Assembly: GCA_963815045.1 (NCBI GenBank)
Contig: CAWFET010000002.1
Location: 1,302,001-1,366,000 of the forward strand
Length of the DNA stretch: 64,000 nucleotides
Source: DASUPK01 sp963815045
GTDB lineage: Bacteria > Actinomycetota > Thermoleophilia > Solirubrobacterales > 70-9
Direction of reading: 5' to 3'
The notes under the pieces were generated by a model that made no database searches, was not told the origin of the DNA, and saw only the letters and a program-made list of their open reading frames with translations. Below are positions 1-8,405 of this stretch, piece by piece (the stretch's first letter is position 1; the number at the start of each line of letters is the position of its first letter). A program made the position numbers and the translations under genes.

Positions 1-12
1 GAGAGGGAAGCA

Positions 13-603
13 ATGCGAAAGCTCGCCCGCGGGCTGCTGCCCAGCCCTGCCCTGATCGTCGCGTGCCTGGCCCTGTTCGTCGCCCTGGGCGGCGTCGGCT
101 ATGCGGCTCTGAACGGGAAGGACAAGAGGAAGGTGAGGTCGATCGCCGACCAGGAGATCGCGAAGCAGGGGCCGGGCCTGAGGGTCTCGAACGCCTCCAA
201 TGCCGCAAACGCGACGAAGCTGGATGGTTCCCCGTCGTCGGCCTTCCAGCGCTTCTGCACGCCCGGCGGCATCAAGGCGACCGCGGTCGTCAACACGGCG
301 GGCGCGAGCAACACGAACTTCACCGACGTGCCCGGCTTCAACTGCTTCCGGCCGGGCGACACGACCAGCTCGGTGCAGATCGAACGCCTGGCCCAGGGGC
401 AGTACTTCGTCCGGTTCGTGGGCAACTCGGGCCCGAACGCATCCGGGTCGGCCGCCGTCTCCATGGTCGGCGCGGATGGATACGTCAACTACGTGCCGGC
501 GGACCCGTCGCCGATCCCGGGGGAGAACGTCTTCCAGGTGATCGTCCACAACGCCGCCGGCGCTGTGGTCGACAACCGAACATTCTCGCTGCTCGCCTTC
601 TGA
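13..603 (+). CDS. Secreted or membrane-anchored protein, Thermoleophilia-type N-terminus
   Basis: Uncharacterised 196-aa exported protein. The ATG at 13 sits 4 nt after GAGAGGGA, a good Shine-Dalgarno, so the start is well supported. Residues 1-8 are basic. Residues 11-32 form a hydrophobic segment containing ALFVALGG, which is either an uncleaved signal anchor or a signal peptide. An Asn/Ala-rich linker (around 58-70, NASNAANATKLDG) leads to a weakly charged, probably beta-rich domain (about 80-196) with Cys82 and Cys111, which could form a disulfide outside the cell. The N-terminal pattern is common in small proteins of Solirubrobacterales, none with known function to my knowledge. It ends 3 bp before the convergent M23 peptidase gene. 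No enzymatic motif is visible. Confidence 0.75.
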   Translation: MRKLARGLLPSPALIVACLALFVALGGVGYAALNGKDKRKVRSIADQEIAKQGPGLRVSNASNAANATKLDGSPSSAFQRFCTPGGIKATAVVNTAGASNTNFTDVPGFNCFRPGDTTSSVQIERLAQGQYFVRFVGNSGPNASGSAAVSMVGADGYVNYVPADPSPIPGENVFQVIVHNAAGAVVDNRTFSLLAF

Positions 604-606
604 GAC

Positions 607-1620
607 CTAGGGGCAGCGGTCGAGGCGCGCGGTCAGCGGGTCCGCCCCGCGGCCGCGCGCATCGGCGTTGGGCCTGCATTTCCGCCGCTTCGCCGCGGCG
701 TGGGCGTGCCGGGCCGAGCGGTACCCGAGCAGATACGGCGTCGGATCGACCGGGGTGCCGAAGTGCCGGACCTCGAAGTGCAGGTGCGGGCCGGTCGAGT
801 GGCCGGTCGAGCCGACGTAGCCGATCGTCTGGCCGCCGGACACCGACTGCCCGATCGAGACGGCGATCCGCGACTGGTGCGCATACCAGCTCTCGAACCC
901 GAGCCGGTGGCTGATCACCACCAGGTTGCCGTAGCCGCCCGTGTTGAAGCCGGCGAAGGAGACGACCCCCATCCCACCCGCGTGGATCGGCGTGCCCAGC
1001 GGCTCCGGGAAGTCGAGGCCGGTGTGCAGCCGGCCGGGGGGGATCCAGCCGAAGCCGTCGCCGATCGCGCCCGGTACCGGGCGGAAGAAGCGAACCGGCC
1101 CAAGCGGCGAGCCGGTGGAATGGGTGACGACCGGGCCGTTGCGCAAAGCGTGCACCGTCGACGAGCCGGCGACGCCGTCGACGCTCAGATGCGCCGCCCC
1201 CTGGTAGCGGCGCACGGCGCTCAGCGTGTTGGCGCCGAAGCCGCCGTCGAAGCCGCCGGGCTCGAAGCCCCGCTCGTGCAGCAGGAACTGGAGCGCCGCG
1301 ACGTCCCAGCCGCGCTTGCCCTCGCGCAGCGGCCGAGCCCCCAGATTCGGCTTTCCGCGCCTGCCGAGCGCCGCGCGGGTCTTCGAGCCGGCGATCCCGT
1401 CCACCGCCAGACCGTGCTGCGTCTGGAAGGTCCGGACCGCCCCCTGAGTCCACGGGCCGCTGATGCCGTCGACCGGATGCGGATAGAGGCCGATCCCTCT
1501 CATGGCGACCTGGAGCGCGGCGATGTCGGCGCTCGCTGCGCACGCCGTCGCCGGCAAGGCGAACAGCGCCGCGACCATCACCCCGGCCAGGGCCAGGACC
1601 CTTGCGCCTCCCGAAGGCAC
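607..1620 (-). CDS. Secreted M23 peptidoglycan peptidase with two peptidoglycan-binding repeats
   Basis: Cell-wall endopeptidase of the LytM/lysostaphin family, 337 aa, expected to cleave peptide cross-bridges outside the membrane. Residues 1-29 are a signal peptide ending ATACAAS. Two PG_binding_1 modules follow (about 32-86 and 102-160, each with a VDG-IAGS/VAGS type repeat). The M23 domain (about 185-295) has the zinc site His199-x3-Asp203 (HTGLD) and HLH at 279-281, plus His248 in WYAH, so it should be active. The C-terminus (from 301) is basic and Arg/Lys-rich with a Cys (AKRRKC), somewhat like the tails of the secreted proteins at 25.2 and 54.1 kb. It neighbours an L,D-transpeptidase gene, consistent with wall remodelling. 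Confidence 0.9.
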   Translation of the reverse strand: MPSGGARVLALAGVMVAALFALPATACAASADIAALQVAMRGIGLYPHPVDGISGPWTQGAVRTFQTQHGLAVDGIAGSKTRAALGRRGKPNLGARPLREGKRGWDVAALQFLLHERGFEPGGFDGGFGANTLSAVRRYQGAAHLSVDGVAGSSTVHALRNGPVVTHSTGSPLGPVRFFRPVPGAIGDGFGWIPPGRLHTGLDFPEPLGTPIHAGGMGVVSFAGFNTGGYGNLVVISHRLGFESWYAHQSRIAVSIGQSVSGGQTIGYVGSTGHSTGPHLHFEVRHFGTPVDPTPYLLGYRSARHAHAAAKRRKCRPNADARGRGADPLTARLDRCP

Positions 1621-1685
1621 GGAATGAGCTTTCCCCCATTCGCGAATTCAGCTGCGAGGCCCGTTGCACCCCGGGTAACGCGGGT

Positions 1686-2597
1686 CTACTCGTAGACGTA
1701 GATCGGGTCCCCGAGCGAGATCCAGTCGTAGATGAAGACGGAGTAGGCCTCGGGGTTGCGGACGCAGCCGTGGCTCGCCGGGTAGGTGGGAACCGAGTAG
1801 TACCCGTGCGTTGCGTAGTTGCCCGAGTAGTAGACGGAGTAGTACATGCCCTTCTGGTTGTAGCCCGGTGACTTCTCGTAGAAGCTGTAGGTCCCCGTCG
1901 GCGTGCCGAACGCGCCGGTGGAGACGTGGAAGACGTCCGTCGGCCTGCCGTCCTCGATCAGCGCCATCACCTGGCGGGAGAGGTCGACTTCGACGTAGCG
2001 GCCGTCCTGGTCGTGGACGGGCTCGAAAGCCCCGCGACCGCGCAGCAACATCGTGAACAGGGACGGGTCGTACTCCTCGGTCCGCGGCAGATCGTTGACC
2101 TTCCGCATCGCGAGCACGGCGAGCGCGGTGCTCTCGTCGAAGCGGTCCGAGATGTCGCCCATGTGGTAGCCGGCGTCGGCGAGCAGGCGGTTGAAGAGGA
2201 GCGCCTCCCGTCCCGGCCGGAGCACCCGGGGCGCGTGCACCTCGAGGGCGAGCGGCATCGAGGCATCGGTGGCGTGGAGCGCCTGCGCCACGTACTCGCA
2301 GCAGCCCTTCAGCCGGAACGAGGTGTGGAAGCGACCGTTCTCCGGGTTCACCGGCACGGTCCGCGAGACCACCAGCCGCCCCTCACGGCGGACTGCGACA
2401 TTCACCGTCTGGTTGATCCAGGGCACCTGGATCTTGCCGGTGAGCACCACCCGGCTGAGCACACGCGGGGTGCTGCCCTTCTTCACGGACAGGGTCGCCG
2501 GGGCGAAGAGCGTCTGCGGGCTCAGGTCCGCTGCCGACGCCGCGCTCGCCGCAGCGGGCAGCATGAGGGCGCCGGCGCAGATCGTGGCCGCGAGCAT
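1686..2597 (-). CDS. L,D-transpeptidase (YkuD family)
   Basis: Exported YkuD-type L,D-transpeptidase that would form 3-3 cross-links in peptidoglycan. The C-terminal catalytic domain ends with the hallmark SHGCVR motif (nucleophile Cys) preceded by THGYYS, so the active site looks complete. A PG-binding-like segment (about residues 130-190) precedes it. The ATG at 2597 is preceded by GGGGAG with 8-nt spacing. An in-frame GTG at 2633 has no Shine-Dalgarno but would add two arginines before the hydrophobic signal segment, so the exact start is open. The signal sequence ends near AAASAASA. The gene is separated by only 65 bp from the M23 peptidase gene on the same strand and may be cotranscribed with it. 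Confidence 0.9.
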   Translation of the reverse strand: MLAATICAGALMLPAAASAASAADLSPQTLFAPATLSVKKGSTPRVLSRVVLTGKIQVPWINQTVNVAVRREGRLVVSRTVPVNPENGRFHTSFRLKGCCEYVAQALHATDASMPLALEVHAPRVLRPGREALLFNRLLADAGYHMGDISDRFDESTALAVLAMRKVNDLPRTEEYDPSLFTMLLRGRGAFEPVHDQDGRYVEVDLSRQVMALIEDGRPTDVFHVSTGAFGTPTGTYSFYEKSPGYNQKGMYYSVYYSGNYATHGYYSVPTYPASHGCVRNPEAYSVFIYDWISLGDPIYVYE

Positions 2598-2681
2598 GGC
2601 GAGCACTCCCCTATCAGCGACCCGGTCTCCCACCGCGGCCAGTCTGGCATCGCGCGCGGCCGGCCCCCGGTGGATTCGTTG

Positions 2682-3674
2682 CTACTCGGTGAGCAGCGCC
2701 CGGGCGAACTCCTCGGCGTCGAAGGGGCGCAGGTCCTCGAGCGACTCGCCGATCCCGATCAGCTTCACCGGGATGTCGAGCTCCGAGGCGATCGCCAGGG
2801 CGACTCCGCCCTTCGCGCTGCCGTCGAGCTTGGTGAGGACGGCGCCGGTCACCTCGACCGACTTCGCGAACTCCTGGGCCTGGCGCACCCCGTTCTGCCC
2901 GGTGGTCGCGTCGATCACGACGAGCGTCTCGTGGGGCGCCTCCGGAAGCTGCTTGGTGATCACGCGCCGGACCTTGGCGAGCTCCTCCATCAGGTTGCCG
3001 TGCGTATGGAGGCGGCCGGCGGTGTCGCAGATCACGACGTCGGCCGATCGGGCCTGGGCGGCCGCGACGCCGTCGTAGACGACTGCGCCAGGGTCGCCGC
3101 CCTCGGTCCCCCGCACGATCTGGGTACCCGCACGGTCCGCCCACTCCTGAAGCTGATTGACCGCCGCCGCCCGATAGGTATCCGCGGCGGCCACGATCAC
3201 GTCGAGGCCGAGCTCCTTCTGCAGGTGCCAGGCGATCTTGCCGATCGTCGTGGTCTTCCCGGTGCCGTTGACGCCGACCACCATGAGGACCGACGGGCGG
3301 TCGGGGAGGTGGATCTTCGCGGCGTCATCCCCGCCGGGCGAGGCTGTCTCGGCCAGCAGGGCAATGAGGCGCTCGCGCAGGGCCTCTCCGCCGCTGAGCT
3401 CCCCCGCCTCCACCTCGTCCTCGAGCTTCCGGACGACCGCCGCCGTGGTCGGCGCGCCGACGTCGGCGAAGATCAGGGCCTCCTCGATGTGCTCCCAGGT
3501 CGAGTCGTCGATCCGCTCGCTGAAGCTCGACGAGAGCTCCGCAGTGAGCGCCTGGCGGCTGCGGGTCAGCCCCTCGCGCAGCCGCCGAAAGACGCCGGCG
3601 CGCTCGTCGGGGGTCTCAGCTTCGGGAACCTCGCGGTCACCCAGGTCGAAAGCCTGCTGCCAGCTCGTCGCCAT
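2682..3674 (-). CDS. ftsY: Signal recognition particle receptor FtsY
   Basis: SRP receptor GTPase that docks SRP-ribosome complexes at the membrane for co-translational insertion, 330 aa. The N domain is about 25-110. The GTPase G domain starts with GVNGTGKTTT (134-143), followed by DTYRAAA, DTAGR (217-221) and TKLD (281-284), all intact. The protein has only a short N-terminal A region rather than the long acidic domain of E. coli FtsY, which is usual in Gram-positives. It lies downstream of smc on the same strand, a classic arrangement, but here the two genes are separated by a SnoaL-like gene on the opposite strand. Confidence 0.97.
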   Translation of the reverse strand: MATSWQQAFDLGDREVPEAETPDERAGVFRRLREGLTRSRQALTAELSSSFSERIDDSTWEHIEEALIFADVGAPTTAAVVRKLEDEVEAGELSGGEALRERLIALLAETASPGGDDAAKIHLPDRPSVLMVVGVNGTGKTTTIGKIAWHLQKELGLDVIVAAADTYRAAAVNQLQEWADRAGTQIVRGTEGGDPGAVVYDGVAAAQARSADVVICDTAGRLHTHGNLMEELAKVRRVITKQLPEAPHETLVVIDATTGQNGVRQAQEFAKSVEVTGAVLTKLDGSAKGGVALAIASELDIPVKLIGIGESLEDLRPFDAEEFARALLTE

Positions 3675-3777
3675 GGCGGCGGACTGTATCCCGGCTTCGC
3701 CGTCAGCCGGCCTGGGGGGGTGTTAGGGTCGGCGTGAAGGGGGCTGCAGCACCGATTGGGGGGCTTAGGAGAAATCC

Positions 3778-4173
3778 ATGGGATCAGACGAGAACGTGGC
3801 GATCATGCAACGCGCCTACGACGCTTTCAACGTGGCCGACATCGACACTCTGACCGAGCTCTTCGACGAGAACATCGTCTGGCACCTGCCGGGAAAGAGC
3901 TCGATGGCCGACGACTACCAGGGCCGCGACGCGACCCTCGCCTACTTCGGCCAGATCGGAGAGCGGACGGGGGGCACCTTCCAGGCAGAGCTGCAGCAGC
4001 TGTTCGCCGGCCCGGACGGCCGGGTGATCGGCCTTCAGCGCAGCACCGGGGAGCGAGACGGGAAGAAGCTGGATGTCAGCAACTGCATCGTCTTCGAGCT
4101 CAAGGACGGCAAGGTCGTCGACGGCCGGGAGCACTTCAACGACCTCTACGCCTGGGACGAGTTCTGGTCGTAG
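3778..4173 (+). CDS. SnoaL/NTF2-like domain protein
   Basis: Small 131-aa protein of the NTF2-like/SnoaL ketosteroid-isomerase-related fold, covering nearly its whole length. It shows the typical AYDAFNVADIDTL helix, then FDENIVWHLPG, and a C-terminal FELKDGKVVDGREHFND strand-helix pattern. Members bind small hydrophobic molecules or act as isomerases or cyclases; the substrate cannot be read from the sequence. The ATG at 3778 has AGGAG with good spacing. It sits between smc and ftsY on the opposite strand, interrupting a normally contiguous pair, so it was probably inserted secondarily and carries its own promoter in the 103-bp gap upstream. Confidence 0.8.
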   Translation: MGSDENVAIMQRAYDAFNVADIDTLTELFDENIVWHLPGKSSMADDYQGRDATLAYFGQIGERTGGTFQAELQQLFAGPDGRVIGLQRSTGERDGKKLDVSNCIVFELKDGKVVDGREHFNDLYAWDEFWS

Positions 4174-4182
4174 GCGTCTGAT

Positions 4183-7100
4183 CTAGGCGGCTTCGGCGGC
4201 GGCGTCCGCCGCCTCCGGGCCGCCGGGGATCGTCTCCAGCTCGTCCCGCGGCAGCTTGCGGGAGACCACCTTGGTGATCCCGTCGCCGCCCATGCTGACT
4301 CCGTAGAGGATGTCGGCGGCGTCCATCGTCCGCTTCTGGTGGGTGACGACGATGAACTGCGAGCGCTCCGCGAAGCGGCGGACCAGGCGCAGGAAGCGGT
4401 CGATGTTGATGTCGTCGAGGGCCGCCTCGACCTCGTCGAGGATGTAGAAGGGGCACGGGCGGGCCATCAGGACGGCGAAGACGAAGGCGAGCGCCACCAG
4501 TGACTTCTCTCCGCCGGAGAGCAGCGAGAGCCGGCGGGTGGACTTGCCCGCGGGCGTCACCTCGATCTCCACGCCTCCGTCGTCATCCGGCGGAAGGATC
4601 TCCTCGTCGGGGTCGGCCGGCCCCTCCTCCTCACCCTCCGGCGCCTGTCCGGCGAAGGGCCGAGGGCCGACGTCCACCCTGCGCAGGCGTCCCTTCCCGC
4701 CGGGGAAGAGCTCGGCCACCATCTCCTCGAATCCCCGAGCCGTGGCCTCGAAGGTCTCTTCGAACGCGGCGGCGATCTCGCGGTCCGTTCGCCGGATCAG
4801 GCCGCGGAGCTCGGTGATCGCCTGCTCCAGATCCTTGCGCTGCTCGGCCAGGTCCGTGACGTGCTCGCGCGCCTCGGCGTACTCCCGCTCCGCCAGCGGG
4901 TTGACCGGCCCGATCTGCTCGCGATTGCGGTCGAGCCTGGCGAGCTTGGTCTCGGTCGCCTCCCGCTCCTCGGCGCCGAGAGGCTCCGCGGCGGCGGCCA
5001 GTTCCTCGCCGAGCGCTCCGCTGAGCCGCTGCAGCTCCGCGGTGCTCTCATCGCGGTGGCCACGCAGCTGCGTCGCCTCAACCTCGGCCACGGTCATCGC
5101 CTCGCTCGCCTCCCGAAGCTCTCCCTGCAGCCCGAACTCCTGTTGCGAGCACTCCCGCAGCTCGGCGGCGACGTCGCCGCCATCCTCGCCCTCGGCCCCC
5201 GCGAGCTTCGCGGCTCGGGCCTCGAGCCGCTCAGCGACCCGGCGCAGCGCATCGCGCGCCCGGCCCAGTGCGGGGAGCGTCTGCTGCTCGAGCGCAATTC
5301 TCCGCTCGAGCTCCTGACGGTCGCGCAGGCGCTTCTCGCGGGCCCGCTCGGCCCCCTCGGCATGGCGGCGCTCCGCGGTCAGCTCGGCCTCGAGCTTCGC
5401 CCGCTGGATCGCGGTCCCGGAGCCCCCGCCCTCGCGCTCGGCGTGGCGCTCCGCCAGCCACCCGGTTCGGCTCGCCTCCTCCGCTGCCTGGTCGAGCGCC
5501 CGGCGCGCCTCCCGGATTGCCTTCTGGGAGTCCTCCTCGCGGCCGCGGGCCTCGGCGAGCGTCGTCTCGGCCCGCTCGAGGTCACGCTTGGCGCGCTCCT
5601 CGGTCTGCTCGCGCTGGGCCAGCCGGGACGCGAGGTCTTCGCGCTCGGAGCGGGCGGCGAGCGCCGGGTCGGTTCCCTCGCGCGGAAGTCGGCGTATCTC
5701 CCCCGCCGCCGCATCGAAGCACTCGCCGTCGACGGTGACCGCAACGCCGCGGAATCCGTCCGCGATGTCATCGAAGTCATCCACCAGCCAGGTGTCGGCC
5801 AGCAGACGCTCGGTGATCGGAGCGGCATCGTCGCGAGCCTCGATCAGGTCCAGCAGCCGCCGAGCTCCATCCTTTGGAGCGGCGGTCGCCCGCGCCTCGC
5901 CCGCGGAGGTTGTGAGCAGGGCTCGCGCTGCGCCCTCGGCGCCCGCGAGCCGCTCCCGGCCCTCGCCGATGGAGCCGACGATCGACGCGCGCAGGCGCTC
6001 ACCGAGAACGGCCGAGACCGCACGCTCGAGCCCCGAGCCTGCCTCGATCATCCCTGCCAGTGCCTCGTGCTCGCCCTCGACGGCCGCGGCCGCGAGCTTC
6101 GCCTCGACAGCACTCAGCTGACCGGCCAGAGCGGCGCGGCGCTCGGCCGCCTTGAGCGCCTCGGATCGCGCCATCTCGTAGGCCTGCGTTGCACGGGAGA
6201 GCGCCGCGGCAATCTCCTCTTCGGCCTTCTCCAGCGGCTCAAGGGCGGCCTTGGCGTCGACCCGGCGCTGCTCTGCGTCGGCGGCCTCGCTGCTGAGGCG
6301 TTCGCCCTCTTCCGAGGCGTCCTCGCCGAGCTTGGCGAGCTCGGCCTCGAGCTCGGTGATGCGAACCGCACCGGCCGTCTCGTCGGGCTCCTCGTCGAGA
6401 GCGTCGAGGCGAAGCTGCCGTTCACCCAGGGCGCCGCGCAGATCACGCTCGGCGAGGTCGAGGGACTCGGCCCGTGCGCGGACGCGCTCCGTCGCCGCGC
6501 GTGCCTCGGCCAGGATCTCGCCCTGGCGCCGGCGTCCCTCCTCCCCGGCCGCGATTCGCTCCTCGATCGCGGTCCGCCTGGCGCGGACCTCCTCGAAGCG
6601 CTTCTCGACGGAGTCTCGGGTCGCGCGGACCTGCGCAAGCTTCGCCTCGGCCGCGGTGAGCTGTTCCTGCTGGACGCGAAGGTCGTCGGCGACCAAGTGC
6701 GCCCGCAATTCGTTGGTCTGGCGCAGCAGCTTCGCGGTGCGCTCCGCCGCCTCGGCCTGGCGCTTCAGCGGCCGCAGGCGCGAGCGGGCCTCCCGCTCCA
6801 CGTCCATCGCGCGCTCGAGGTTGTCCCGGGTGCGGTCGAGCTTGAGCTGGGCGCTGTGCCGGCGCTTGCGGTGCTTGCCGAGCCCGGCCGCCTCCTCGAT
6901 CAGCAGCCGCCGGTCGCGGGGCTTCGAGCTGACGATCGCCTCGACCTTCCCCTGGCTGATCACCGAGTGGGCCTCGCGGCCCATGTTCGTGTCGGACAGG
7001 GCCTCGACCACGTCCGTCAGGCGGCAACGGGCTCCGTTCAGCCGGTACTCGCCGTCACCGTTGCGCTCGATCCGGCGGGAGATGGCGATCTCGGAGAACT

Positions 7101-7380
7101 CGCTCGCGGCGCGGCCCTCCGAGTTGTCGATCACCACCTCGACCTCTGCGAAGCGTCGGGGTGACTGGCCATTGCCCCCGGCGAAGATCACGTCGCGCAT
7201 CTGATGGCCACGCACCGCGGAGGGGCTCTGCTCGCCGAGCGCCCAGAGCACCGCGTCCGTGATGTTCGACTTGCCCGAGCCGTTCGGCCCGACGATCACG
7301 CTGACGCCCGGCGAAAAGGTCAGCCGGGTGCGGTCGGGGAAGGACTTGAAGCCCTTCAGGTTGATGGCCTTCAGATACAT
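4183..7380 (-). CDS. smc: Chromosome segregation ATPase SMC (short arms)
   Basis: SMC subunit of the SMC-ScpAB condensin, 1065 aa. The head N-lobe has Walker A GPNGSGKSN (31-39). The coiled coil runs about 165-435, the hinge about 438-570, and the second coil to about 870. The C-lobe has signature LLSGGEKS (953-960) and Walker B FYILDE (978-983). An acidic insertion (about 915-935, PADPDEE) lies in the C-terminal head. Length is below the usual 1150-1190 aa, the deficit being in the coiled-coil arms. Its partners ScpA and ScpB are encoded at 52.8-54.1 kb. It lies directly downstream of rnc on the same strand. Confidence 0.97.
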   Translation of the reverse strand: MYLKAINLKGFKSFPDRTRLTFSPGVSVIVGPNGSGKSNITDAVLWALGEQSPSAVRGHQMRDVIFAGGNGQSPRRFAEVEVVIDNSEGRAASEFSEIAISRRIERNGDGEYRLNGARCRLTDVVEALSDTNMGREAHSVISQGKVEAIVSSKPRDRRLLIEEAAGLGKHRKRRHSAQLKLDRTRDNLERAMDVEREARSRLRPLKRQAEAAERTAKLLRQTNELRAHLVADDLRVQQEQLTAAEAKLAQVRATRDSVEKRFEEVRARRTAIEERIAAGEEGRRRQGEILAEARAATERVRARAESLDLAERDLRGALGERQLRLDALDEEPDETAGAVRITELEAELAKLGEDASEEGERLSSEAADAEQRRVDAKAALEPLEKAEEEIAAALSRATQAYEMARSEALKAAERRAALAGQLSAVEAKLAAAAVEGEHEALAGMIEAGSGLERAVSAVLGERLRASIVGSIGEGRERLAGAEGAARALLTTSAGEARATAAPKDGARRLLDLIEARDDAAPITERLLADTWLVDDFDDIADGFRGVAVTVDGECFDAAAGEIRRLPREGTDPALAARSEREDLASRLAQREQTEERAKRDLERAETTLAEARGREEDSQKAIREARRALDQAAEEASRTGWLAERHAEREGGGSGTAIQRAKLEAELTAERRHAEGAERAREKRLRDRQELERRIALEQQTLPALGRARDALRRVAERLEARAAKLAGAEGEDGGDVAAELRECSQQEFGLQGELREASEAMTVAEVEATQLRGHRDESTAELQRLSGALGEELAAAAEPLGAEEREATETKLARLDRNREQIGPVNPLAEREYAEAREHVTDLAEQRKDLEQAITELRGLIRRTDREIAAAFEETFEATARGFEEMVAELFPGGKGRLRRVDVGPRPFAGQAPEGEEEGPADPDEEILPPDDDGGVEIEVTPAGKSTRRLSLLSGGEKSLVALAFVFAVLMARPCPFYILDEVEAALDDINIDRFLRLVRRFAERSQFIVVTHQKRTMDAADILYGVSMGGDGITKVVSRKLPRDELETIPGGPEAADAAAEAA

Positions 7381-7433
7381 GGGTGTCCCAAGGGTGGCAG
7401 GGCGTGCGTAGCGTCGCGCCTAGCCCGGACGGC

Positions 7434-8114
7434 TTAGGCGCGCAGGCGCTCCAGGGCGAGCCGAGCCGCAGCCTGCTCGGCCTCCTTCTTGCTGCGGCCG
7501 GACCCGATGCCGAGCTCGTCGCCGCCCACCGTCGCCCGGATCTCGAAGCGCCGGTCGTGCGGAGGGCCGTCCTCCCCTGTGACCTCGTAGTCGACTGTGT
7601 CCCCGCTCCGAGCGAGACGCTCCTGCAGCTCCGACTTGAAGTCCATGCGCTCGCGCGTCGCCTGCTCGATCTCCTCGGCGAACGCGTCGGTGATCGCCGC
7701 CGACGTGCGCTCGAAGCCATGGCTCATGTAGCAGGCGCCGATCACCGCCTCGCAGACCGAGGCCAGGGTGCGCTCCGAGGCGAGCAGGGTGTCCACCGGC
7801 AGGCCGTCCCCTCCGTGCGGGGCCTCCTCCGAGAGCAGCCGGGGCAGCTCGAGTTCCCGGGCGACCTCGGCGCAGGCGCGGCCGCTGACCGCCTGGTTGA
7901 GGATCTTGGTGAGCTCGCCGATGTCGGCGTCCGGGTGGTCCTCGAAGAGAAGCGTCGCGACCGCGAGGCCGAGGACGCTGTCGCCGAGAAACGCGAGCCG
8001 GCCGTAGCTCTCGGTGCGCTTGTCGACCCAGGATGAGTGGGAGAGTGCCTGCCGGCGCAGCTCTTCGGGGGTGTCCGCGAACAGCTCCGCCAGCGGGGCG
8101 GTGGCAGATGTCAT
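7434..8114 (-). CDS. rnc: Ribonuclease III family protein with degenerate catalytic site
   Basis: RNase III fold protein, 226 aa, a normal length: endonuclease domain about 1-150, double-stranded-RNA-binding domain about 155-225 (ending with the conserved GSGRSKKEAEQAAA helix). Position in the acpP-rnc-smc block supports orthology. The signature helix reads GRLAFLGD instead of NERLEFLGD: the residues matching E. coli Glu38 and Glu41 are Gly38 and Ala41. The second acidic helix reads LASVCEAVIGA, so the match to Asp114 is Ser119. Asp45 and Glu122 (E. coli Glu117) remain. Of the four metal-coordinating acids two are missing, so cleavage may be impaired or the metal site rearranged. The codons at 7981-8040 were read directly and support this. 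Confidence 0.9.
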   Translation of the reverse strand: MTSATAPLAELFADTPEELRRQALSHSSWVDKRTESYGRLAFLGDSVLGLAVATLLFEDHPDADIGELTKILNQAVSGRACAEVARELELPRLLSEEAPHGGDGLPVDTLLASERTLASVCEAVIGACYMSHGFERTSAAITDAFAEEIEQATRERMDFKSELQERLARSGDTVDYEVTGEDGPPHDRRFEIRATVGGDELGIGSGRSKKEAEQAAARLALERLRA

Positions 8115-8142
8115 GGCTTCAGCTCGCTCGCTCCTCCCGGAC

Positions 8143-8391
8143 TTATGTCGCCGGCACTCTCGCGCAGACGAAGTCGACCGCGTCCCCGACGGTCGCGATT
8201 TCGGCCGCCTCCTCCTCGCTGACCCGGATCCCGTAGCGGTCCTCGAGCTCCATGACGAGCTCGTACAGGTCGAGCGAGTCGGCGTCGAGATCCTCCCTGA
8301 ACCTTGTCTCGGGCTGGATCTTCTCGGGCGCCACCTCGAGCTCGGTGCTCAGGTGGTTCCGGACCAGCCCCATCACCTCTTCGCGTTCCAT
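8143..8391 (-). CDS. acpP: Acyl carrier protein
   Basis: Acyl carrier protein, 82 aa, acidic and helical, that holds growing fatty acyl chains on a phosphopantetheine arm. The attachment serine is Ser39 in DADSLD, the canonical motif. The flanking genes are plsX upstream and rnc downstream on the same strand, spaced 14 and 28 bp, so it belongs to the fatty-acid/phospholipid part of the DUF177-rpmF-plsX-acpP-rnc-smc block. Nothing unusual is seen. Confidence 0.96.
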   Translation of the reverse strand: MEREEVMGLVRNHLSTELEVAPEKIQPETRFREDLDADSLDLYELVMELEDRYGIRVSEEEAAEIATVGDAVDFVCARVPAT

Positions 8392-8405
8392 CAGCCGATT
8401 ATCCC

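Noticed and set aside
1926..3737. Long plus-strand open frame across the L,D-transpeptidase and ftsY genes
   Set aside because: Spans two real minus-strand genes and encodes low-complexity Arg/Gly/His sequence; a shadow.
4861..7164. Long open frame (about 767 codons) antisense to smc
   Set aside because: It mirrors the codon structure of smc on the opposite strand, has no known motif and no ribosome-binding site; high-GC coding regions produce such shadows routinely.
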